From assembly GCF_020829645.1 (NCBI RefSeq), contig NZ_JAIVFS010000002.1:62001-126000 (forward strand): a stretch of DNA of 64,000 bases. The letters run 5' to 3'. Position 1 is the first letter of the stretch. Every line of letters starts with the position of its first letter. A program made the translations under genes and the position numbers. The stretch comes from Nostoc mirabile CHAB5784. Lineage in GTDB: Bacteria; Cyanobacteriota; Cyanobacteriia; Cyanobacteriales; Nostocaceae. Below are positions 42,042-51,069 of this stretch, piece after piece. The notes beneath the pieces were generated by a model. The model was not told where the DNA came from and did no database searches. It worked only from the letters and a program-made list of their open reading frames with translations.

Positions 42042-42581
42042 TCAAAACTGTTTAGCAGCACAGACAGAACAGACTTCCCAGCGCTGGAGTTCGCCGGGTG
42101 GGGTGGGAGATTGACACTGGGGACAAAGGGGTAAGCCGTGCGATCGCGATCGCATGATCTTCGTCCAATGCCCAAAAGCAGCATTTACATCCTTGGCGGG
42201 TGTAACATCAGGGCGGTTAATCTCATCACCAAGGTAACTGGGATGCTCATGGGGCGAAACCGTTTGTTGCTGTTTTCTCTCCAGAGATGGATTCTGCCAG
42301 CCAGCAGTAGAGAAGCGAATATCAACCAGAGGTGTTGGCAGGTTTTTATTCAACTTTAAAAGCAGAGACGTGCGACCAAAAGTCAGGTTTTGCGCCCAAG
42401 CAGCACTAGAAGTTGCTACCGACAAAACATCGCGTTGAATCGACAATGGTCGAGTATTTGCGGCAACCACTGGCCCAACAACTTCTGTCCAACACTTGAG
42501 CAGGCGTTGAAATGGTTGTTCTTGCCATTTAGCCTGCTTTTCTAGAACGCCTAAAATATCATTAATTGATTTCAACGACAT
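42042..42581 (-). CDS. dciA: DciA-like DUF721 protein with C-terminal zinc ribbon
   Basis: A 179-aa protein. The DUF721 domain (SLKSINDILGVLEKQAKW, CWTEVVGPVVAANTRPLSI, DVLSVATSSAAWAQNLTFGR) is that of DciA, the ancestral loader of the replicative helicase DnaB. The C-terminus carries CPQCQSPTPPGELQRWEVC and SVCAAK, a zinc ribbon seen in cyanobacterial versions. The ATG at 42581 matches the family start; the frame runs on to 42791 only because repeat DNA upstream (TGGGGAGTGGGG and GACTCGTGCC units) has no stop. It is divergent from the SPOR protein. Confidence 0.85.
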   Translation of the reverse strand: MSLKSINDILGVLEKQAKWQEQPFQRLLKCWTEVVGPVVAANTRPLSIQRDVLSVATSSAAWAQNLTFGRTSLLLKLNKNLPTPLVDIRFSTAGWQNPSLERKQQQTVSPHEHPSYLGDEINRPDVTPAKDVNAAFGHWTKIMRSRSHGLPLCPQCQSPTPPGELQRWEVCSVCAAKQF

Positions 42582-42884
42582 CGTTAAAAGTGGGGAGTGG
42601 GGACTTGTAATGAGCGACTCGTGCCGAGCATCTCGACTTACTTCGACTAGCAAGAGTACAAGTCGCTCGATGGAACCGGAGCCGAGGTAAGCCGAAGTAG
42701 TGGGGAGTGGGGAAGAGGCAGGAGAGCAGGGAGTAAGGGAGAAGAGTTTTCCCCTCTTCCCCCTGCCCCTCTGCCTCTTTTCAATTCCCAATTTCCAATC
42801 TATCTATTTAGATAATTTTCGCTACTATTGTCACAAATATATCTAAAGTTAATTCCAGCAATCTACGTTTGAGGCACAGAGGCA

Positions 42885-44228
42885 ATGACTCAAAACCCCC
42901 TGAATGATTCCGGTACTCAATCGTCTAAAACACCTGGGTTGAAACCAGCACTAGCAGCAGCGCTAGCGAGTTTAGAGGTGCCGCTAGATCAGGAGTTAGC
43001 TCGATACCGACGCACACGAACTGGTTTGGTGGCATCAAAGCAGCCCCGTGTTGCAAGTTACATGAGCAGTCAACCCCAGCCGTTAACTGCCATCCCTAAA
43101 ACATCGGGCACAACTCAGTCATCAGTAATGGAAATTAAAACTAACGTGCCGCCTGCATCTGTACCCGTGAATCCTCAGGGAACTTCAGCGCCAGCTACGG
43201 CAAAAATTGACGTACCACCGACATCTTCTCTAGCTGTGAATCCTCAAAATAACCCAGCGTCAGCTATGCCAAAAACTGAGGAACTAAATAATCTCAATGT
43301 GCCCTCCATCTCTGATTCTGCTAAAACACAAACTCAACTTCCGCCGCCGCCCCCCAACTTTAGTAGCAGCATCGTGTCAGCAATCGTTAAAGATACTAAG
43401 AGCGAAAACCTCTTGCAGCCAAATGACACCCCTAAGCACCCAGATGACTATTTGGAATCTAGTGAAGCACTGCTGCGAAGTCTGACAGAAGAACAACCAG
43501 AAACCAAGAAACCAAGCAATTCTAGCGATAGTCTGCTATCACCTTTGGGTATTGGCTCGATGTTGCTGCTATTGGTAGCGAGTCTTACCTTAGGTTATGT
43601 AGTGTTCAATCCCAAAAGCTTGCCACAGTGGAATTTAGGCAAGTTGTTTAACGGAAACTCGTCTCCTGCACCAGAAAATACTCAGGAAGTCGGAAGTAGT
43701 GTCCAACCTCAGATCCAGCCACCAAGCACATCTATACCCAAGTATCCGAATCTAGCTGCCCAAGAGTTTCCTGAGGTGAGAGATCCCAATGATGTAGTTG
43801 GCTTAAAACCCAAAATCCAACCAACCCTCGCAGTAGTGCCTAATCCAGTCGTTCCCCAAAACCCCGCAAATCCTCAAGCAGCATTGCCTGAAGCCAACAC
43901 AGGCCTAAAACCGACAAATCCGATCGCTTTAGCACCAGTACCGACAGTACAGCCCTTGCCTCCCCTGAATTTGCCTGCCACTTCAACGGCAAAAACCTCA
44001 CCAAAGCCGGATGCAGAAATCAAACCAGCAACAGATGGGTTCTATCATGTAGTGATAGATAATAAAGATGCGGCTTTTGCCTCAGCACGGCAAGTAATTC
44101 CCGATGCTTATTTATCACCCAACAAAGAATTGGTTTATTTGGGTGCTTTTAAGACTAAAGAGCAAGTACAACAACATCTGAAATTGTTACAGGCAAAGGG
44201 AATCAAGGCACGGGTTCAGCAGCCATAA
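42885..44228 (+). CDS. Membrane protein with periplasmic SPOR domain
   Basis: A 447-aa protein. The N-terminus has LKPALAAALASLEVPLDQEL and then a long Pro/Ser/Thr-rich cytoplasmic region. One membrane helix lies near residues 222-245 (LGIGSMLLLLVASLTLGYVV). A proline-rich periplasmic linker leads to a C-terminal SPOR domain (FYHVVIDNKDAAFASARQVI, VYLGAFKTKEQVQQHLKLLQ), which binds denuded glycan at division sites or septa. This suggests a septum or cell-junction role in the filament. It is divergent from dciA. Confidence 0.8.
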   Translation: MTQNPLNDSGTQSSKTPGLKPALAAALASLEVPLDQELARYRRTRTGLVASKQPRVASYMSSQPQPLTAIPKTSGTTQSSVMEIKTNVPPASVPVNPQGTSAPATAKIDVPPTSSLAVNPQNNPASAMPKTEELNNLNVPSISDSAKTQTQLPPPPPNFSSSIVSAIVKDTKSENLLQPNDTPKHPDDYLESSEALLRSLTEEQPETKKPSNSSDSLLSPLGIGSMLLLLVASLTLGYVVFNPKSLPQWNLGKLFNGNSSPAPENTQEVGSSVQPQIQPPSTSIPKYPNLAAQEFPEVRDPNDVVGLKPKIQPTLAVVPNPVVPQNPANPQAALPEANTGLKPTNPIALAPVPTVQPLPPLNLPATSTAKTSPKPDAEIKPATDGFYHVVIDNKDAAFASARQVIPDAYLSPNKELVYLGAFKTKEQVQQHLKLLQAKGIKARVQQP

Positions 44229-44299
44229 GTTGCAAAAATCTACGATACCATGAGAGAACAGTCCTGAGTCATCAGAAAAATGGGTTTGAAACCCCGTGC

Positions 44300-44317
44300 T
44301 TTTAGCACGGCTTTACG
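44300..44317. repeat. Left-end hairpin of the tnpB element
   Basis: CCGTGCTTTTAGCACGG is a perfect stem-loop about 34 bp before the tnpB start, of the subterminal kind used by IS200/IS605 elements. Confidence 0.6.
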
Positions 44318-44350
44318 TGATATACTGGGATGAGTTACCACCCCAGCTAA

Positions 44351-45529
44351 ATGCAAAGTATATCTGTTAAATGCAAGCTTCAAGTCCCTGTAGAGTTGCG
44401 CTCTGAAATAGACCGCACTTTGCTCTTATTTGCTGACGCTTGTAATCAGATATATGAGATTGCAAAACGCGAGAATTGCTGGAATACAACCAAGCTTCAC
44501 CACTTGGTTTACAAGCCAGTCAGAGTTGCTACGGGTTTGAAGGCAAACCATGTCTGCCAAGCAATTCGTCGTGTAACTGGTAACGCTAAAGCAGTTAAGC
44601 AAGTCCATAAATTTAGACCGACATCTATTAATTTGGATGTTCGGACTTTTCAGTATATTGAGGATTTGCAAACCGTCGGCGTTACATTGATGTGTGGTCG
44701 AGTTAAGTTCAAGTTGAGCATTGGTAACTATCAATTGGCATTGCTTAAAGGGCAATCCCCAACGGCTGCTACCCTCAATAAAACAAAACACGGCGACTAC
44801 TACATCAATATCTGTGTTGACCTGCCTACCAGCCCCACAGGTAAAACACCCAAAGCTAGCACTGAGCGTAGCCGAAGTGTAATTGGGGTCGATCTCGGTA
44901 GGCGAGACATAGCCACCACAACCAATGGTGAATCGTGGAGTGGAAGGCAGATTCAAGCCACTCGTGACCGATATAGTAAGGTCAGGGCTAATGTTCAATC
45001 CAAACGCACTCGCAGTTCTAGACGACTGCTGAGAAGGCTTTCTGGGAGAGAACAAAGGTTTCAGAAATGGCTGAATCACAATATTTCTAAACAGCTTGTT
45101 CAAAATGCACTCGTAACAAACGCGACACTGGCTTTTGAGGATTTGACCAATATTCGAGAGTCGCTCAATCAAAAACTAAGAAGCAAAGTTGAACGTCGAA
45201 GAACTAATAATTGGGCGTTCTATCAGTTGCGTTTGTTTGTTGGGTACAAAGCAAATATTGCTGGTGTTCCAGTGGTATTTATCCCACCTGCCTACACAAG
45301 TCAAACCTGCTCCCGATGCGGACACATTCACCCAGTCAAGGGTAAATCGTATCGCAACGGGAAAAATTTTAAGTGTGGGCATTGTGGATTTGAACATGAT
45401 GCTGATATAAACGCAGCGTTAATTATTGCTGCTTTGGGGAAGTCTGTAAGCCTTCCTGGAAGTCCGGGGATGAGTTGTCAATTAGAGGGACAATTGTCTC
45501 TCTTCCCGATGATTCAAGTCTGTGGCTAA
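44351..45529 (+). CDS. tnpB: TnpB-type RNA-guided nuclease, stand-alone
   Basis: A 392-aa TnpB of the IS605/IS1341 type. RuvC residues are present: D181 in VIGVDLGRRD, Glu in LAFEDLTNIRE near 263, and Asp in FEHDADINAALII near 352, with the zinc finger CSRCGHIHP...FKCGHCGF between them. No tnpA is nearby, so movement would need a TnpA in trans. Hairpins bracket it: CCGTGCTTTTAGCACGG before the ATG and GCCCCGCACCTTTAGGTGGGG after the stop, the latter as expected for the element end and guide RNA scaffold. Residues 169-176 derive from a dispersed repeat just before the first catalytic Asp. Confidence 0.9.
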   Translation: MQSISVKCKLQVPVELRSEIDRTLLLFADACNQIYEIAKRENCWNTTKLHHLVYKPVRVATGLKANHVCQAIRRVTGNAKAVKQVHKFRPTSINLDVRTFQYIEDLQTVGVTLMCGRVKFKLSIGNYQLALLKGQSPTAATLNKTKHGDYYINICVDLPTSPTGKTPKASTERSRSVIGVDLGRRDIATTTNGESWSGRQIQATRDRYSKVRANVQSKRTRSSRRLLRRLSGREQRFQKWLNHNISKQLVQNALVTNATLAFEDLTNIRESLNQKLRSKVERRRTNNWAFYQLRLFVGYKANIAGVPVVFIPPAYTSQTCSRCGHIHPVKGKSYRNGKNFKCGHCGFEHDADINAALIIAALGKSVSLPGSPGMSCQLEGQLSLFPMIQVCG

Positions 45530-45558
45530 AGCCCCGCACCTTTAGGTGGGGGTAAGCT
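45530..45558 (+). ncRNA. Probable right end / guide-RNA scaffold of the tnpB element
   Basis: AAAGCCCCGCACCTTTAGGTGGGGGTAAGC directly after the stop would fold into a stem-loop. In IS605-like elements the 3' end of tnpB and this hairpin form the reRNA (omega RNA) scaffold and the guide comes from the flank. The RNA itself is inferred from family knowledge. Confidence 0.5.
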
Positions 45559-45764
45559 TACGAGCGCTAAGTCAATGAGTGTTGAGTGCTGAGTGGTAGA
45601 GACAAAATATTGTTTGTTTACAACCCTACAACAAAAATTATATATACTCAAAACTTTAACTAGGCACTCAGCACTCCATAACTACCCTATGACAAAATAT
45701 TATACTCAGGACTTTAACTAGGCACTCAGCACTCATTACTGGGTTTCGTGAATGGAGAGCCGAC

Positions 45765-46517
45765 ATGGCATTAATCAAGCGTATCCTGCGGGTGATTCGA
45801 GCTAATCTCAATAGTTTAATCGGTGGTGCAGAAGATCCAGAAAAGATTCTGGAGCAAACTGTTCTAGAGATGCAGGAAAATCTGGTGCGGTTGCGGCAGG
45901 GTGTAGCACAAGCGATCGCTACCCAGAAACGCACCGAACGGCAGGCAGGCGCTGCCCAGTCTCAAACAGAAGAATGGTATCGCCGTGCCCAATTGGCGCT
46001 GCAACAAGGCAGCGAACCTCTAGCACGGGAAGCTTTGACTAAGCGCCAAGCCTATAAAGAAACCGCTACAGCCCTCTTTTCCCAGATAGAGCAGCAAAAC
46101 GAGATAGTCGCTAGGCTAAAAAAGGATATGCGATCGCTAGAGTTAAAAATTTCCGAGGCGAAAACAAAAAAAGATATGTATATTGCTCGTGCCCGTTCTG
46201 CCGAAGCGTCTTATCGCCTCCAGGAAATGCTTGGCGGAGTTTCTGCCACCAGTAGTCTGAGTGCTTTTGAGCGGATGGAAGAAAAAGTTTTGCAGATAGA
46301 AGCTCAATCAGAAGCAATAGCTCAACTCGGTAGCGACGACTTGGAAACACAATTTACTTCCTTGGAATCTACTAATAATGTAGATGCCGAATTGGCAGCG
46401 ATGAAGGTGCAGGTTTTAAACGGGGCAGAAAACACACAGCATAACAATCTCCTCACCCAGGAGAGCCAGAAGATACAGCCTCCCCAACAACAGTTACCTA
46501 AAACTCAGGACTCTTGA
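45765..46517 (+). CDS. pspA: PspA/IM30 family membrane-remodelling protein, first paralogue
   Basis: A 250-aa ESCRT-III-like coiled-coil protein with the amphipathic N-terminal helix ALIKRILRVIRANLNSLIGG, EDPEKILEQTVLEMQENLVR and the conserved LSAFERMEEKVLQIEAQSEA. It stops without the extra C-terminal helix of Vipp1, so it is read as the PspA-type member that protects the plasma membrane under stress. GGAG precedes the ATG. A second, Vipp1-like paralogue lies 213 bp downstream. Confidence 0.93.
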   Translation: MALIKRILRVIRANLNSLIGGAEDPEKILEQTVLEMQENLVRLRQGVAQAIATQKRTERQAGAAQSQTEEWYRRAQLALQQGSEPLAREALTKRQAYKETATALFSQIEQQNEIVARLKKDMRSLELKISEAKTKKDMYIARARSAEASYRLQEMLGGVSATSSLSAFERMEEKVLQIEAQSEAIAQLGSDDLETQFTSLESTNNVDAELAAMKVQVLNGAENTQHNNLLTQESQKIQPPQQQLPKTQDS

Positions 46518-46730
46518 AGAGGTCATTTCCCCCTGCTCCCTGCTCCCTGCCCCCTGCCTCTTGGTTGAAGTTCGGCTAATTACCCCTGTTTGGAGATATC
46601 TTAAAAATTAAGAGTTGTTAGGAGGTACTGATTCAAACCGGAAAGATTACATTGAAATAGGTAGCTATTAAAAAATAAAAAAGCTAACTGTCCAACAAAA
46701 AGCGTAAAGCAAACAAGGAAAAACAAAGTT

Positions 46731-47513
46731 ATGGGATTATTCGATCGCATTAAGCGAGTAGTTAGTTCTAACCTCAACGACCTGGTTAACAAAGCCGAAG
46801 ACCCCGAAAAAATGCTAGAACAAGCCATCCTGGAAATGCAGGAAGACTTGGTTCAGCTGCGTCAGGGAGTAGCCCAGGCGATCGCCGCCCAAAAACGCAG
46901 TGAGAAACAGTATAATGATGCCCAAAATGAAATCAATAAGTGGCAACGCAATGCCCAACTGGCGCTGCAAAAAGGTGATGAGAACTTAGCACGACAAGCT
47001 CTAGAGCGCAAGAAAACTTATACTGACACCAGCACAGCGCTCAAAGCTAGTTTAGATACGCAAAGTACTCAAGTTGACACCCTCAAGCGCAACTTAATCC
47101 AGCTGGAAAGCAAAATTTCTGAGGCTAAGACCAAGAAAGAAATGCTCAGAACTAGGATCACTACCGCCAAAGCCCAAGAGCAACTCCAAGGCATGGTGCG
47201 TGGGATGAATACCAGCAGTGCAATGTCTGCCTTCGAGCGGATGGAAGAAAAAGTCTTGATGCAAGAATCCCGGGCCCAGGCACTAGGAGAGTTAGCGGGT
47301 GCCGATTTAGAAAGCCAATTTGCCCAGTTGGAAGGTAGTAGCGATGTTGATGATGAGTTGGCAGCTTTAAAAGCACAAATGTTACCACCGGCTACTCCAC
47401 AAAATCAAGCGCAACTGCCACCGCAACAAGAAACCACTGCCCCGAATCCTAAGTCTAATGAAGTGGTTGATGCCGAGTTGGATTCTCTACGCAAGCAATT
47501 GGATCAATTGTAA
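46731..47513 (+). CDS. vipp1: Vipp1/IM30, second PspA-family paralogue
   Basis: A 260-aa paralogue with GLFDRIKRVVSSNLNDLVNK, EDPEKMLEQAILEMQEDLVQ, SAMSAFERMEEKVLMQESRA and the extra C-terminal helix NEVVDAELDSLRKQLDQL after a Gln/Pro linker. That extension distinguishes Vipp1, needed for thylakoid membrane upkeep, from PspA. The tandem arrangement matches a pspA duplication. A terminator follows. Confidence 0.94.
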   Translation: MGLFDRIKRVVSSNLNDLVNKAEDPEKMLEQAILEMQEDLVQLRQGVAQAIAAQKRSEKQYNDAQNEINKWQRNAQLALQKGDENLARQALERKKTYTDTSTALKASLDTQSTQVDTLKRNLIQLESKISEAKTKKEMLRTRITTAKAQEQLQGMVRGMNTSSAMSAFERMEEKVLMQESRAQALGELAGADLESQFAQLEGSSDVDDELAALKAQMLPPATPQNQAQLPPQQETTAPNPKSNEVVDAELDSLRKQLDQL

Positions 47514-47540
47514 AATTGGTAGAAAACTTATTTGAGCTAG

Positions 47541-47566
47541 TCCCACGCCTGTTGGCTGTGGGATTT
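47541..47566 (+). terminator. Terminator after vipp1
   Basis: TCCCACGCC and GGCTGTGGGA pair into a stem followed by TTTT, 28 bp after the vipp1 stop. Confidence 0.75.
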
Positions 47567-47687
47567 TACATCATTAGTCAATAGTTAACAGTCAAAATAA
47601 CTATGAATTATTGACTATAAACTATTGACTACTTTGGGATAAAGTATTGTGTGTGCCAACTTTGATCGCCACCTGATGGAGACTGCA

Positions 47688-48023
47688 ATGAGTAAGGCTG
47701 TAATCACCATAACCGATGCTGAGTTTGAAACAGAAGTATTAAAAGCTGAACAGCCTGTATTAGTTTACTTTTGGGCTTCCTGGTGTGGCCCTTGTCAATT
47801 GATGTCGCCCCTGATTAACTCAGCTGCTACGAAATATAGCGATCGCCTCAAAGTCGTTAAAATGGAAATTGACCCTAACCCACTCACTGTTAAGCAGTAC
47901 CAAGTGGAAGGCGTACCAGCCCTCAGACTATTTCAAGGCCAGGAAGTTTTGATATCCACTGAGGGAGTTATCGGCAAAGATAAATTACTCGAACTCTTAG
48001 ATAAGCACTTAAATAGTAATTAG
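47688..48023 (+). CDS. Thioredoxin-fold protein
   Basis: A 111-aa thioredoxin with the redox site WCGPC inside VYFWASWCGPCQLMSPL, followed by EIDPNPLTVKQYQVEGVPAL with the cis-Pro and a LRLFQGQEV strand. The ATG at 47688 has GGAG 8 nt upstream; the frame extends to 47649 without support. It has no signal peptide, so it acts in the cytoplasm. It is not one of the standard TrxA sequences I can name. Confidence 0.92.
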   Translation: MSKAVITITDAEFETEVLKAEQPVLVYFWASWCGPCQLMSPLINSAATKYSDRLKVVKMEIDPNPLTVKQYQVEGVPALRLFQGQEVLISTEGVIGKDKLLELLDKHLNSN

Positions 48024-48111
48024 TCAATAGTTCATAGTCCATACCAAATGACTAATGACCCTCAGTGAGGCTCGTGCCGACGCTAACGCCATTCACTCAT
48101 GGAGTAAACAC

Positions 48112-48160
48112 CCTTCTCTACGAGACGTTGCGCGTTCGCATAGCGTCTCGTAGAGAAGGC
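48112..48160. repeat. Perfect inverted repeat of the CCTTCTCTACGAGACG type
   Basis: CCTTCTCTACGAGACG at the left and CGTCTCGTAGAGAAGG at the right form a 16-bp perfect stem between thioredoxin and the aminotransferase. The same motif family lies inside the beta-helix gene near 24930. Confidence 0.85.
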
Positions 48161-48199
48161 GCTAGCCTCTCACGAATGGGAGAAAACCGCGCTGGCTCA

Positions 48200-48246
48200 C
48201 TAATGACTAATGACTAATGACTAATGACTAATGACTAATGACTAAT
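48200..48246. repeat. Heptanucleotide tandem repeat (TGACTAA)n
   Basis: About six direct copies of TGACTAA run up to the start codon of the aminotransferase. This is an STRR of the sort common in heterocystous cyanobacteria. Others in the window are CTCCCTA (17127), CATTCCC (27271), CCCCTGC (59315) and TACGAAT (25594). Confidence 0.9.
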
Positions 48247-49494
48247 ATGGAATTTGCAAAGCGTTTACAACCCCTGCAATCTAATGTATTTGCTGATATG
48301 GACAGAGCCAAGGCGATCGCTTTGGCAGCTGGACGAGAGGTAATTGATTTGTCGTTGGGGTCTTCTGATTTACCAGCCGAGGCACATGTGATCGAGGCGA
48401 TCGCCCAGTCTCTTGGCGATCGCAGTACCCACGGCTATCTGTTGTTTAACGGAACTCTTGGGTTTCGTGAAGCCGCAGCCAACTGGTACGAACAAAAATT
48501 TGGTATCAAAGTCGATCCCCAAACTGAGGTACTACCTCTAATTGGTTCTCAAGAAGGCACAGCCCATTTACCCCTAGCAATACTCAATCCAGGAGATTTC
48601 GCCCTATTGCTCGATCCAGGTTATCCCTCCCATGCGGGGGGAGTCTACCTAGCCAGTGGTCAAATCTACCCGATGCCACTACGGGCAGAAAACGATTTTT
48701 TACCAGTATTTGCTGATATTCCTGCCCCAGTCTTGGCCCAGTCGCGGATGATGGTATTAAGTTATCCTCATAATCCCACTGCTGCGATCGCTCCTTTATC
48801 TTTCTTCCAAGAAGCTGTCGCCTTCTGTCAGCAACACAATCTTGTGCTGGTTCATGATTTCCCCTACGTAGATTTGGTATTTCAGGAAACTGGGGAGTCG
48901 GCAGATTCTTCTCCCAATCCAAAATCGAAAATCGTTCGACTGAGCGAAGCCGAAGTCCAAAATCCAAAATCCCTAGTCCCTTCAATTCTGCAAGCTGATC
49001 CAGAGAAAAGCGTCTCTATTGAATTTTTCACCCTTTCCAAGTCCTACAATATGGGCGGCTTCCGCATTGGCTACGCCATCGGTAATGCTGAGTTAATTAA
49101 CGCCTTACGCCAGGTAAAAGCCGCTGTTGATTTTAATCAGTATCGGGGGATTTTGAATGGTGCGATCGCTGCCCTAACTGGCCCTCAAGTTGGGGTAAAA
49201 TCTGCTGTTGCAACCTTCCAGCAGCGCCGTGATGCTTTCATCACTGCTTTACACTGCATTGGCTGGAATGTTCCTACTCCCCAGGCAACAATGTACATCT
49301 GGGCAAAATTGCCCCCAGCTTGGAGTCAAAACTCCATAGAATTTTGTACCCAGCTAGTCAAACAAACTGGTGTAGCCGCTTCCCCAGGTGCTGGCTTTGG
49401 TAAATCAGGGGAAGGGTATGTCCGTTTTGCCTTGGTGCATGAGCCACCTTTGTTAGAAACTGCTGTGGAAAGAATGGCTGAGTTCCTTCATTAA
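48247..49494 (+). CDS. Class I/II PLP-dependent aminotransferase
   Basis: A 415-aa fold-type I aminotransferase resembling LL-diaminopimelate or succinyl-diaminopimelate aminotransferases. It has VIDLSLGSSDLPAE, YLLFNGTLGFREAAANWYEQ, SYPHNPTAAIAP, VLVHDFPYVDLVF and the PLP-lysine motif FTLSKSYNMGGFRIGYAIG. The substrate is not fixed by these motifs. ATG at 48247 directly follows a TGACTAA repeat and lacks a clear Shine-Dalgarno. Residues about 216-248 (PNPKSKIVRLSEAEVQNPKS) come from repeat DNA inserted in frame just before the lysine region. Confidence 0.88.
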   Translation: MEFAKRLQPLQSNVFADMDRAKAIALAAGREVIDLSLGSSDLPAEAHVIEAIAQSLGDRSTHGYLLFNGTLGFREAAANWYEQKFGIKVDPQTEVLPLIGSQEGTAHLPLAILNPGDFALLLDPGYPSHAGGVYLASGQIYPMPLRAENDFLPVFADIPAPVLAQSRMMVLSYPHNPTAAIAPLSFFQEAVAFCQQHNLVLVHDFPYVDLVFQETGESADSSPNPKSKIVRLSEAEVQNPKSLVPSILQADPEKSVSIEFFTLSKSYNMGGFRIGYAIGNAELINALRQVKAAVDFNQYRGILNGAIAALTGPQVGVKSAVATFQQRRDAFITALHCIGWNVPTPQATMYIWAKLPPAWSQNSIEFCTQLVKQTGVAASPGAGFGKSGEGYVRFALVHEPPLLETAVERMAEFLH

Positions 49495-49603
49495 ATTTAT
49501 AAGGGAAATGCCGAAAACCCCTGAGAGACAGGTGCTTACGCACCGTATCTCGTACTTTAGGCTCTTGATGAAGGCTAGCAACACCATGCACGGGTGTTCT
49601 GAT

Positions 49604-50008
49604 TTAATCTTTTTGATGTGCTATATACTCTATTACATTTTTTGTAGAAATATTACCAGCAGTTGAGACAAAATAGCTCGGTGTCCATAAAGTTGGAAGT
49701 TTAAGCAATTCTGGAAACTCTTTTCTTAAGTGATGAGAAGCCCGTCCTTTAATTCTGTTCATGATTTGGGAAGGGTTGTCTGTTGGTTTCACGTTTAAAA
49801 ATAAGTGAACATGGTCAGGCATGATTTCCATTGCAACAATTTTCCACCTATTCTCATTGCAGACCTCACAGATGATTTGCTGTAATCTCTCTGCTATTAC
49901 GTCTACTAATACCTTCTTTCTGCGTTTGGGTATAAAAACGAAGTGATAGTTAAGAAGCGATATTGCGTTCCCTTCATGCCTATATTCATCTGGAGAAAAA
50001 CTTCCCAT
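49604..50008 (-). CDS. tnpA: IS200/IS605 TnpA, Y1 HUH transposase
   Basis: A 134-aa single-strand transposase. It has YHFVFIPKRRKKVLVD at the N-terminus, the HUH motif in MPDHVHLFLNV that holds the metal, and the catalytic-Tyr region SYFVSTAGNISTKNVIEYIA. Length and residues are complete, so it may still be active and could also move related elements such as the lone tnpB at 44351. Confidence 0.92.
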   Translation of the reverse strand: MGSFSPDEYRHEGNAISLLNYHFVFIPKRRKKVLVDVIAERLQQIICEVCNENRWKIVAMEIMPDHVHLFLNVKPTDNPSQIMNRIKGRASHHLRKEFPELLKLPTLWTPSYFVSTAGNISTKNVIEYIAHQKD

Positions 50009-50091
50009 GCTTTTTTGTAATTACTGATTGTATTTTGTATATATGTAGTGTATATTCAAATAAGCTAATCGACAATAGGAGGTGATGGTAT

Positions 50092-51069
50092 TTGCTAACA
50101 AACTTTTGTTTTAAGCTACGTCCTAATCTTAGCCAAACCAACAAAATAGATGGATGGCTAGATATGCTCCGCTCTACTTACAACTGGAGTTTGGCAGACA
50201 GAATAGCTCAATACAACCAGCAATTCATTCAGGGTGATTATTGCGACATCAGGACTAGGGCAGAAGCCTGTCCACTGACTTGTTTTGTTAGCAGGAATGG
50301 TGCAAGTGGGGAACCTTGGAAGGACGCTAAAACCCACAAGGATGGTAAACTAAAAAATCCACGTCGTAGTGCTGGAGATATTCAAATAACCGCATTGCCA
50401 GAGTTAAAGAAAGCTAGACCCTGGTTTCGTGAGATTGACTCTACAGTGCTACAGCAAAACCTCAAGCGACTTGACACTGCTTACAAAAACTTCTTTGAAG
50501 GTAGAGGCTTTCCCAAATTTAAAAACCGGAGTAATTTTACATCCTTTACTTACCAGATGGGCGTAAAAGTTCAAGGGAATAAAATCTATCTCCCTAAGTT
50601 GGGATGGATGCGGTTCTTCAGCTCTCGCTTGATACCAGATGGATTTACTCTGAAGGCGGCGACAATCCGCAAGCGTCAAGATGGTTGGTACATCTCGATT
50701 AGGATTGAAGATAAAAGCATTCCAGATTACGTATCAAAGCCACTAGATGAAGTTAAATCTGTCCTTGGTTGCGACTTGGGAATAACCAAACTTGTTCACT
50801 TGTCGGATAGGTATCAAATTGATAATCCTAAGTTTTCAACCAACAAAAAAGTTAAACGCACTCTGAAAATTAGACAGAGGCGAGTTAGCAGAAAAGTCAA
50901 AGGTAGTAAAAATCGTAAAAAAGCAGCTAGCAAGTTAGGACGCTTTCACAAAAAGATTACAGATAAACGGGTTGCTTACCAAGCTAAACGCTCAGAAGAT
51001 ATCAGCACGCACTTTTGTGCAAACGTGTTGAGTCTGAGAACCTGTGCAAACAGGATATTAAGATTGTGA
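50092..51069 (+). pseudogene. TnpB missing its catalytic C-terminus
   Basis: A 325-codon tnpB-type frame starting TTG behind a strong AGGAGG. The N-terminal and first RuvC parts are there (LRPNLSQTNKIDGWLDMLRS, VLGCDLGITKLVHLSD), but the frame ends after QAKRSEDISTHFCANVL with a foreign tail. The RuvC-II Glu, zinc finger and final Asp are absent. The right-end hairpin follows within 30 bp, so about 100 codons were deleted. Nuclease activity is not expected. Confidence 0.82.

Noticed and set aside
44426-45172. 248-aa ORF on the minus strand of tnpB
   Set aside because: It is antisense to a well-supported tnpB and shows no family pattern.
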